A stretch of DNA of 64,000 nt, taken from NCBI RefSeq assembly GCF_039542385.1, contig NZ_BAABIA010000008.1, forward strand, positions 248,001-312,000, read 5' to 3'. The notes under the pieces are model-generated. The model was given only the letters and a program-made list of their open reading frames with translations, had not been told where the DNA came from and searched no databases. The DNA comes from Prosthecobacter algae (lineage in GTDB: Bacteria > Verrucomicrobiota > Verrucomicrobiia > Verrucomicrobiales > Verrucomicrobiaceae). The number at the start of each line of letters is the position of its first letter. Position 1 is the stretch's first letter. Below, in pieces: positions 43,555 through 52,300 of the stretch. Both the position numbers and the translations under genes were made by a program.

Positions 43555-45383
43555 AACCTCCCCGTTTTCTTTCCCTTTTCACCCTGCTCAGCCTCCTGGG
43601 TAGCGTGTCCGCCCGCGCAGACAAGCTCGACGAATGGTACAAGCTCCTGCCCAAAAACACCGTCGGTGTCATCGCCATCAAGAACACGCCCGAGTTGCTG
43701 GCCGATTGGGACAAGAGCAGCTTCGCCAAACTGATGCAGGATGAGGAGTTCAAAAAATGGACCGCCCCCATGATCAAGGACGGCGAAACTCCCTGGGACA
43801 AGGCCCTAAAGGAAGAAACCGGCGAAGGCCTTTATGACAGCCTCAAGCGCTACCCTGGCGCCAGCATGGCCATCTTCGTGGGCGACAGCCCGGAAGATTT
43901 CTCCGGCGACTCGCCCCCCGTCTGCGCCCTAAGCGACGCCACCGGCCAGGAAAAAGCCCTCGAAGAAATGAAGGCCAAAGAGGCCGAGCTCTCCATCAAA
44001 AAAGACGAGACCCTCAAGCAGCGCACCCAGGACGTCGCCGGTGTCACCGTCCACATCCTCTCGGACTCTGAAGATGCCGATGAAGGCTGGGAAGACGGTC
44101 ACGCCTTCGTGGATAGCACCCTTGTGGAGGCCACCTCCCTAAAGGACATGCAATACCTCATCACCGCTCTGAAAAGCGGTGCCGGGGAAGGCTCCGACGT
44201 CGTCGGCGGCCACCTCACCCGTCTCTCCAAACTGACCGACGGCAACACCGACGTCCTCATCTACCTCAATGGCGAAACCCTCGTCCAGTGGGGTCTCGAT
44301 GCCGCTCTCGCCTCCGCCGGTGAAGGTGCCGCCCAGATGCCCGTCTCCCCAGAGACCATCATCGAAGCCCTCGGCCCCAAGGAACTCCAGTCCATCGCCC
44401 TCACCCTCGATCTCTCCGATGCGGAGTCCCGCATCGAGATGGCCATCCTCCATCCTGAAAAACCCACCGGCTTCGTCAATCTCCTGCGCAGCTCCCAGGG
44501 CGAGATCACTCTCCCATCCTTCGTCCCTGCAGACGTCCTCAGCAGCACCGTCACCCGTTACAGCCTCCTCGGCCTTTGGGACAATCTCCTCGCCATGGTC
44601 AACAAGCTCGGCCCCATGGCCGCCATGGCCACCATGCAGCTCGGCGGCGTGGAAGCCCAGGCCGGGGTGAAAATCCGCGAAGACATCTTCGCTAGCCTCG
44701 ATGACGAATACATCGAAATTACCGATGGCACCCTCGAAGACCAGAGCCAGGTCCTCGCCATCAAGGTCAAGGACCGCGAACGTTTCGGTGGTGCCGTCGA
44801 TGGCGTGAAGCGTTTTGCTGGTTCCGGTTTTGCCGCCTTTGAGGAGACCGAGTACCTCGGCTACCAAATCAATGTCATCAAGGCCGCCCAGCCTAGCGGC
44901 ACCGAGCTCGCCTTCTGCCTCACCGATGGTTACTTCCTCTTCAGCACCGGCCCCCAGGCCCTACTGAAAAAAGTCCTCGCCCGCATGAAGGAGCCCACCG
45001 GCCCCAGCATCTGGGATGACGCCCGCGTGCAGGATCTCATCGCCCGCCTGCCCAAGGGCTACGGCGGCGTCGGCGTCGCCGATGGCGGCAAGATGATGAA
45101 GGTCGTCGTGGATGCCATGTCCATGGTCCAGGGCAAAGTCGGCCAGGGTTCCAAGAAAAAAGGCAAGGGCAAGAAGGGCAAAGGCAAAAAAGCCGTCGAT
45201 CCTGACGACACCGATGCTGCCCTCGAGGCCATCGCAGGTGGCCAGGACTCCTGGTTCGACCCCGCCGCCGCCCCCTCCGACGCCATGTGGAAGCGCTACT
45301 TCGGCACCAGCATTAGCGGCTACTACTCCCCTGCCGATGCCATCCACTACCGCGCCATCTCCACCCCTGTCGAGGCCCAGTAA
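43551..45383 (+). CDS. exported protein, unknown, coupled to protease
   Basis: The 610-residue product has a signal peptide (1 to about 23, A-R-A). The N-terminal part (D-E-W-Y-K-L-L-P-K-N-T-V-G-V-I-A-I-K-N-T) recalls secreted proteins with DUF3352-like layout. The rest alternates helices and strands without recognisable catalytic residues. A short Lys/Gly-rich patch (about residues 531-546) precedes the C-terminal domain. It is translationally coupled to the serine protease gene and followed after 15 bp by a VCBS-repeat gene. It might be the protease's substrate, inhibitor or partner (inference). Confidence 0.78.
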   Translation: MKPPRFLSLFTLLSLLGSVSARADKLDEWYKLLPKNTVGVIAIKNTPELLADWDKSSFAKLMQDEEFKKWTAPMIKDGETPWDKALKEETGEGLYDSLKRYPGASMAIFVGDSPEDFSGDSPPVCALSDATGQEKALEEMKAKEAELSIKKDETLKQRTQDVAGVTVHILSDSEDADEGWEDGHAFVDSTLVEATSLKDMQYLITALKSGAGEGSDVVGGHLTRLSKLTDGNTDVLIYLNGETLVQWGLDAALASAGEGAAQMPVSPETIIEALGPKELQSIALTLDLSDAESRIEMAILHPEKPTGFVNLLRSSQGEITLPSFVPADVLSSTVTRYSLLGLWDNLLAMVNKLGPMAAMATMQLGGVEAQAGVKIREDIFASLDDEYIEITDGTLEDQSQVLAIKVKDRERFGGAVDGVKRFAGSGFAAFEETEYLGYQINVIKAAQPSGTELAFCLTDGYFLFSTGPQALLKKVLARMKEPTGPSIWDDARVQDLIARLPKGYGGVGVADGGKMMKVVVDAMSMVQGKVGQGSKKKGKGKKGKGKKAVDPDDTDAALEAIAGGQDSWFDPAAAPSDAMWKRYFGTSISGYYSPADAIHYRAISTPVEAQ

Positions 45384-45398
45384 ATCGCCGCCCTGCTC

Positions 45399-47666
45399 AT
45401 GCGCGCCCTCCTTTTCCTCGCCGCCCTCACCGCCCAGGCTGCCGATACCCCCGGCCTCTACTTTGATGGGCCGGAAGTCGTCAAGCTGGACTGGAACACC
45501 TCCAGCCCCCGCTCCGGCGACTTCAATGGCGACGGGCTGCAGGACCTCGTGGTCTTGAATCAGGATCGCGCGCGCATCGAGTTCCTTCTCCAGCGCAAGG
45601 CGGGTGCCCAGCCTGGCGAGCCGGAGCGCACCTCCCGGGGAGATCGCTGGAACCCCATCCTCGAAGTCTCACGGCTGGAAAAGCAGCCACTCATTATCGG
45701 CCAGAGCGCCTGGTCGCTAGCCGTCGGCGACTGGAACGGCGACAACCGCCCCGATATCGCCTACACTAACGACGATGACAAACTCGTCCTCCGCACCCAG
45801 GGCAAGCCCGGCGACTGGAGCCAGAAAAAAGAGTTCACCCTCGATTCCACCGCCGAGGATGGCACCGTCCTCATCGCCACGGACCTCAACGGCGATAAAC
45901 GCCACGACCTAGCCCTCCTCACCTCCACCCGCCTCATGGTCTGGCTGCAAAGCGCCCCCGGCACCTGGGCCGAGCCCAAGACCTACGTCCTCGGCCAGAC
46001 CGAGTGCGGCGGCCTGCGCAGTGGCGACCTCAACGGCGACGGCCTCACAGACCTGTTTTACACCGCGCCTGATTCTGATGCACTTCTGGTTAGGCTACAA
46101 AAGGAAGGCGCCAGCTTTGGCGAAGAATGGCGTCTCGAGATGCCCGAAAGCCGCTGCTGGGTCCACCCCGTGAAACTCGGCAAGGACACCGGCCTCGCCT
46201 GGATCCGCAGCGACACTGGCATGGTCGAAATCGCCCGCCTCACCAGCACCGCCGCCAAGCCCGATTCCGACCGCGCCGTCACCATCCGCCACGCCATGCC
46301 CACCACGGAGAGCAAGGGCGGCGGCACCGCCTATGGCGACCTCAATGGCGACAAAGTCGCTGACATCGTCCTCGCCGAGCCCAAGAACGCCCGCCTCTGG
46401 TTCTTCGCCGGCCTCGCCACCGGCGGCTTTGCCGAAGGCCGTGAATTCCCCGCCCTCAGCGGCATCGAAAGCATCGCCATTGCCGATGTCGATGGTGACA
46501 GCAAACCCGAGCTCCTCCTCCTCAGTCCCGCCGAAAAAAGCCTCGGCCTCTCCCGCTGGGCCAAGGACCGCCTCACCTACCCGGAGGTCATCCATCAGAC
46601 CACTGACACCCTGCTCACCCTTCAGACCGGCCGCCTCGGCGATTCCAAGGAAACCTCCGTCCTCGTCCTCACCGAGGCCAAAAGCAAAGTCTCCCTCCTC
46701 TCCCTGAAGTGGGCCTCCGCCGACAAGAAATTCCAGGCCTCCAGCCAGGAGCTGCCCAGCAGCCCCACCAAGCCCAATGCCCTCCGCTTAGTTGACGCCA
46801 ACCAGGATGGCCGCGGCGATCTCGCCATCTTCTCCAGCATCGCCTCCATGCAGATCCTCCTCAGCCAGAAGGACGAAAAAATCCCCTTCAAGCGCGCCGA
46901 AGGCCTGCCGGACAACCTGCTCAACAAGCTCTCCGCCACCGCCATGACCACCGCCGACCTCGATGGCGACGGCAAAGCCGAAATCATCGTTGCCAAGGAT
47001 CAGATCGCTCGTGCCCTCCGCATCGGTGCCGATGGCAAAGCTGTCACGGTCGAGCAGTTCAACGCTCCCGAATCCACCGCCCAGATCAGCGCCGTCATCG
47101 TCGTCCCTGGCAAAGACAAGCCCGATGTCCTGCTGGCCGATACCGCCAACGGCCAGCTCTACGAAATGGTGCCAGGCAAGGACGGCGTCTATCGCTCCGC
47201 CCACACCCACGCCCTCTCCAGCCTCACCCCGGACGAATGCCACCTCATCCCCACCGGCAAAGGCAACGGCCTCCTCCTCATTGGCAAGACCAGCTTCGAA
47301 ATCAGCCCCCTCACCGGCGACATCCTCGCACTGGAAACCGTCACCACCTTTGACAGCGAACTCAAGGACACCTCCGCTACCGACCTCATCGTCGCCCCCT
47401 TCACCCAGGGTGCCAACGACGATCTCGTCATGATCGATTCCGGCAAAAGCCGCGTGCTGGAACTCTTCCAGGCCCAGGCCGAAACTCCTCCCACCTGGAT
47501 CAGCGCCCTCCACTTCCGCATCTTCGAAATCGACCCCCAGTACCGTGGCAAAACCGGCCTCGCCAGCGAACCCCACGACTACACCTCCGTGGATCTCAAT
47601 GGCGACGGCAAACTCGACCTCGCCCTCCTCGTCCACGATCGCCTCCTCCTCTACGTGAGGAAATAA
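45399..47666 (+). CDS. exported FG-GAP/VCBS repeat beta-propeller protein
   Basis: The 755-residue product has a short signal peptide (1 to about 15). It has repeated Ca2+-binding D-x-N-G-D-G motifs: D-F-N-G-D-G-L-Q-D-L, D-W-N-G-D-N-R-P-D-I, D-L-N-G-D-K, D-L-N-G-D-G-L-T-D-L, D-V-D-G-D-S, D-A-N-Q-D-G, D-L-D-G-D-G and D-L-N-G-D-G-K-L-D-L. The repeats are spaced as in integrin-like FG-GAP/VCBS propellers and likely form one or two blades-rich domains. Such proteins bind calcium and ligands at the cell surface. It is the third gene of the operon with the protease and the unknown exported protein. Confidence 0.85.
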   Translation: MRALLFLAALTAQAADTPGLYFDGPEVVKLDWNTSSPRSGDFNGDGLQDLVVLNQDRARIEFLLQRKAGAQPGEPERTSRGDRWNPILEVSRLEKQPLIIGQSAWSLAVGDWNGDNRPDIAYTNDDDKLVLRTQGKPGDWSQKKEFTLDSTAEDGTVLIATDLNGDKRHDLALLTSTRLMVWLQSAPGTWAEPKTYVLGQTECGGLRSGDLNGDGLTDLFYTAPDSDALLVRLQKEGASFGEEWRLEMPESRCWVHPVKLGKDTGLAWIRSDTGMVEIARLTSTAAKPDSDRAVTIRHAMPTTESKGGGTAYGDLNGDKVADIVLAEPKNARLWFFAGLATGGFAEGREFPALSGIESIAIADVDGDSKPELLLLSPAEKSLGLSRWAKDRLTYPEVIHQTTDTLLTLQTGRLGDSKETSVLVLTEAKSKVSLLSLKWASADKKFQASSQELPSSPTKPNALRLVDANQDGRGDLAIFSSIASMQILLSQKDEKIPFKRAEGLPDNLLNKLSATAMTTADLDGDGKAEIIVAKDQIARALRIGADGKAVTVEQFNAPESTAQISAVIVVPGKDKPDVLLADTANGQLYEMVPGKDGVYRSAHTHALSSLTPDECHLIPTGKGNGLLLIGKTSFEISPLTGDILALETVTTFDSELKDTSATDLIVAPFTQGANDDLVMIDSGKSRVLELFQAQAETPPTWISALHFRIFEIDPQYRGKTGLASEPHDYTSVDLNGDGKLDLALLVHDRLLLYVRK

Positions 47667-47915
47667 GGGGCTGAAATGACCGAGCCGAGAAGCCGCCTGC
47701 GCCAAAGTACTCCAGAGCTTTAGCTCGCCCAAATCCCACCCCGGTTCCGGTCGGAAGCTCAGTCGTAGGGCGGGTGTGTCCGGGGCAAAAAAAGCTCGCA
47801 ACTCAATACGTCCCATCGCCGGATTACCCGCCTGTCTGGGAGCCTTCGCAGCCCCTGCATTCCCACCCCGCCACCTCTCTTGCTTCAGACCGGGCTCACA
47901 GGAGCACCCCTAACC

Positions 47916-49361
47916 TCAACTCCACGTGCCGTTCTTCAAAAACCCGATCGGCAGCGAACTCGAGTTCACGTTATAAAAATTCGCGATGTTCGGCAGCACA
48001 TAATCCATGTCCGCCGCCGACACGCCAAACCAGCGAAGCATCTCGGCAAAGAGTGAGTCCACCGAAGTCGTAGGAATCGTCCGGCCACCGTAGCCCGTGT
48101 CATCGTTGCTTTCCAGAGTCAGGTCCGGGAATGTCCCATAGATGCGCCCGCCGCGTATCGGCCCGCCCATCACCAGCGCATTCGCCCCCCAGGCATGGTC
48201 TGTGCCTCGGCCGTTGCTCCGCAGCGTCCGGCCAAAGTCCGAGGCCGTGTACGTGATCACACTGTCCTGTAGGCTCAGTTGGTCCAGCGCCCGTTGAAAA
48301 GCCGTCAGGGCCTCGTCCATCATCGTCAGCATCTCGGCCTGCGTCTCCAGCAGTTCACCATGATGGTCCCAACCGCCAAAGCTCAGGTACAAGGTCTGCC
48401 GATGCAGCCCAAGGCTATCGCGCAGCGCGATCATCTTAGCCGCCGCACGAAACTGCTGCGCCACCCAGTTGCCCGAGGGAAACAGGCCGCTGATGGCGCT
48501 GTCATCATAGCCGTTGAACTGCTGCAAAAAGAACTCCTGGAGCTCGATGCTCGTCTTGGTCAGCCGGGCATAGGACTGCTGCATCAGGTTCGAGTAAGAC
48601 TGCTCGATCATGCTCCGGTGCGCCGCATTCTTCAGCCGCATCGGATGCAGCGCCTCCCCGATGTCACTGCCCGTGAAAGTCAGCGCCCCGCTGTCAGTCA
48701 CCACAAACTGCGTGGTGCTGTTGCCCACCTGCCAGAGGCTGTTGCCCGCCAGCGAAATGTTCATCGAGATGCTGTCCGCATTCACCACACTGTGCAGCAC
48801 ATCCGCCGCCCGCCCGGCCCAGCCCGCTAGCTGCGTCATGCCCTGCGGCACGGACGTCTGCCATTGGTCGATCTGGTCGCTGTGCGAATACAGGGCACGT
48901 GGCAGCGGCATGGTCTCGGCCAGGTATTGCGCCTTTGTCACCGGCTGGATCAAAGTGCCCACATTGGAAATGAAGGCCGCACGCCGCTTCGCCGTATCCC
49001 CGCCCAGACCATTGAACAGCTCCTGCAGGCCAGGGCAGCTCGGATGGATGCCATAGAGCTGCCCGTCCCCGCCATCCTGGTTCAGAGGCCGCAGCTCCGC
49101 AGTGCCCAGTGCCAGATGATCCCGCGTCTCCGCATAGACCGCGTGCCGTGCACTGTCCCGAGGGACTAACCAATTGTAGGAATCATTCCCCCCATGCAAA
49201 AACAGGCACACCAGCGTCCGGTGATCCGTCGGTGCCCCCTGCGCGGCTGCATTCCCCGCCAGCTTCAGGTTCAGCAGCGTGTTCAGCACCGAGACGCTGC
49301 CCAGCGCCGAACAGGCAGATTGTCCGATGAAACGGCGGCGGGTGGAGGTTGAAGGCTTCAT
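47916..49361 (-). CDS. Tat-exported DUF1501 protein
   Basis: The 481-residue product begins with a twin-arginine signal (T-R-R-R-F-I-G, about residues 7-13), so it is exported folded. The DUF1501 family has a metal-enzyme fold related to alkaline phosphatase and sulphatases. Here F-L-H-G-G-N-D-S, G-W-D-H-H-G (about 340-345), S-D-F-G-R-T and D-H-A-W-G are the expected conserved sites. DUF1501 genes regularly follow DUF1800 genes in Planctomycetes, Verrucomicrobia and Bacteroidetes. The enzymatic reaction is unknown. The start lies 12 bp after the DUF1800 stop, so they form an operon. Confidence 0.92.
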   Translation of the reverse strand: MKPSTSTRRRFIGQSACSALGSVSVLNTLLNLKLAGNAAAQGAPTDHRTLVCLFLHGGNDSYNWLVPRDSARHAVYAETRDHLALGTAELRPLNQDGGDGQLYGIHPSCPGLQELFNGLGGDTAKRRAAFISNVGTLIQPVTKAQYLAETMPLPRALYSHSDQIDQWQTSVPQGMTQLAGWAGRAADVLHSVVNADSISMNISLAGNSLWQVGNSTTQFVVTDSGALTFTGSDIGEALHPMRLKNAAHRSMIEQSYSNLMQQSYARLTKTSIELQEFFLQQFNGYDDSAISGLFPSGNWVAQQFRAAAKMIALRDSLGLHRQTLYLSFGGWDHHGELLETQAEMLTMMDEALTAFQRALDQLSLQDSVITYTASDFGRTLRSNGRGTDHAWGANALVMGGPIRGGRIYGTFPDLTLESNDDTGYGGRTIPTTSVDSLFAEMLRWFGVSAADMDYVLPNIANFYNVNSSSLPIGFLKNGTWS

Positions 49362-49373
49362 AGGGAACTAAGC

Positions 49374-52300
49374 TTACTTCATCACCGCACCTTCCGGGCA
49401 GACGATGGCCAGATAGGCTGCCACCTGCGCACGGGCATCGGCCTGTTCAGCGGGAATCTGGTTGATGGCTCCCAGGATGAGCATCCGGGTGGCGGGCCGC
49501 ATCTGCCCGGCGCAGAACAGCAGGTTCAGATGATCCACCAGGTGCGCCGGAGTCGCGGCCAGAGCTTTTTCACGGGAGAGATCCAGAGGAAACCGGTAGG
49601 TCTCCCACTGGGAAAAACCCTGCACCATGATCTGCCACAGCCGATTCGGAAAGGAGATGGAGCTGAAGCTGTCGGTGATCTGAAACACGGGGCCTGCCAG
49701 ATTGTTTTGCGTGAGCAATCCTGGCGCACGGTAGTCAGGCCGGTAGAAGTTAAAGACACTCGGCGAGTAGGTGGGTTCCTGGCGGCTGGCATTGAAGAAA
49801 TCACCCCAGTCCCACCACAGCAGATCCGGCACCTCTTTCAGGCCAAAGGCGCGGGCCAGCGCCATGGTGCGGATCACCGGCTCCTTCAGCCGACCGTAGG
49901 AAGCTCGCCCCGTGATGCGAGGATCACGGGGCTCTTCATCCAGAAGGATCGCCTTCACCACCGCCTTCAGATCTCCCCGCACGCCCTCGCCATTGTCGGT
50001 AAACACAGCCGCAATCCGTTGCACATAGGCCGGGCTGGGATTGTCCATGACCAGAAACTGGATGAGCTGTCGCCCGATGAAGACCGGCGTGTTCGGATGC
50101 TCAAACAAATGCCGCACCGCATCCCGCACATCGCGCTCCGCATTCTCGTCCGTTGCCGCCCGTGCCGGGATGACGTAGCCGCCTAACAAAGTTTTCTTGC
50201 CAAAGTCATGGTATTCGCCACGCAGGGTCATCGGCGTGGCCAGGTCCTGCTCCGTCCATCCGCCGCCGCCCCAGTTGTGCCCGCCGAACCAAAAGCCTGT
50301 CATCACACGGGCGAGCTGGGTGATCTCCGCATTGCTGTACGTGGGGATCGGCTGCCCTTGCCCGTTCAGCTTCTGCGTGCCGTCAGGGTTCAGCTCCCAC
50401 AGCCCGATGGTGAAGAGCTGCATGATCTCACGCGCATAGTTCTCATCCGGGTAACGGTTGATGGAAGGGTCCGCCTTTTGGTTGCCCACATGGCTCAGGT
50501 ACCGGCCCATCACCGGGTGCATCGTCACCTCCATCAGCAGGTCGTGGTAGTTGCCAAAGGCATGCCGCACCAGGAGATCGTAGTAGTCAGCCATGCCCAG
50601 GCAACGGCTTTCTAGATTCGCATCCCGGCGGGAGGTGACCAGGATCTGACTGAGGGCAAAGGCCACGCGCTGGCGCAACTGGTCCTCCCCCTGGATGCTC
50701 GCCCGGGCAAAGGCCGTCATCATGTTGTTGCCGAAGAGGAAAGGCGCTTCGATCTCCCCTCCACGGTTGAAGTTGCTCTGCGAACGCTGCCCCAGCATGT
50801 CGTCGTAGATGCCCTTGATGTAAGTGGCGTGCAGGGTGGATGGCTTGGCCACCTGCTCCTCGATCCAGCCAGCATAACCAAGAGTTTGCACACGCTGAAT
50901 GTCTTCAAGGGTCGGGCCAAAGGCCGCCTGCATGAGGAAGCGCGAGGCCTGGGATCTCATGATGGCCGGATTGCCTCCATTCGCACTGCCGCTGCCCTGG
51001 CCAAACTGCTCAAGGAGGCTCACCAGATCTCCCCCCACCTCCGCATCGGGCACACCGTCGGCATTGAGGTCCGTATAGACGGGTGGCCGCACACTGCTGG
51101 CCACCATCGGGTCAGAGCCCAGCACGTTCACCTCCGTCCAATCGCTGACGCCATCCCCATCCCTGTCCACATCCTCCAAGGCCAGCCGGTAGAAGGTGTT
51201 GACCGGATTTTGCAGCACGTTGGCAAAGGTCTGCTGAAAGGCACCCCCATCCGGCACCGGCGCACCGGCCGCAGCCGCCCAGTCGGCCAGGTTGTTCGAC
51301 TGCCAGACACGGCCCGTTTTATGAAGCAGCGCTGGCCAGCGGACCGTTACATCCGCACCCACATGATCCACAGCGGACCAGAAGCGCGAGTTCGCATCGA
51401 AAGGATCCGTACCCGCCGCAGCTTCATCACCATTGGTTAGGCCATCCTGGTCCGCATCCAGATGCCGGGGCAGAATTCCGCCGCCGGCCCAGTGCTCCCA
51501 GGGATCTGACATGCCATTGCCATTAAAATCTTCCATGGCTGGCAAACCCGGAGCGCCGTGGTAGAAGGGCGGCAGGCTGCCCGCTTGGAGAGGATGGCTG
51601 CCGCCCTGCACTTCCAGTCCATCGGGTGCGCCATCGTCATCGCTGTCGCGATCCCGGGGCATTGTACCCACCAGATATTCACGGAGATTGGTCAGGCCAT
51701 CCAGATCGCTGTCCACCCCGGCATCGGCGGCATTGTTTTTATTCAGCGTGTGCAGGTCCTCCCACCCATCCGGCATACCATCTTCATCGCTATCCTTGTA
51801 GACGGCAAAGGCTGGCGTGTCCTCCAGCGGCGTGCTTTGGAAAAACATCTGCACCCCGTCGTGGCGGGTGATTTCCAGCCGGTTGGCATTCGGCGGATCG
51901 CGGAAGTCCTGCCAGTTCACCGCATTGTTATGCACGTTCGTGGCGAGGCGGCAACCTGTGAAGCTGCGGCTGATCACCGTGGCGCCCGTGTCCTGATTGA
52001 TCAGGCTGAAGGTGAAGGACCAATTCGTCTGCGAACCCGTGCTGTTGCCGAGGATCTGAAAACGCAGCCTATCAGAGATGTCCACACTACCATGCCCGCT
52101 GAACCCTAGCGCGGCTTTGTGATCCGTCGGTGTCTCAGTCCAGTCCGCGTCCCAGATGTCCCAGCCATCGTTGTCAGGGTGGCTGAAGCCGTTCTCAAAA
52201 CTGGAATACAGAAAATAGGAAACCCGGCCGCCCTTCACCCGCAGCGCCACCTGGAAGGCATCACGGCCCGGATTGGCAGCATTGGCCAGCCGGAAATTCA

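Noticed and set aside
47667-47915. Hidden gene or RNA in the gap between the VCBS and DUF1501 genes
   Set aside because: Only short frames and a minor GAGCT-TT-AGCTC palindrome are visible; I see nothing I can support.
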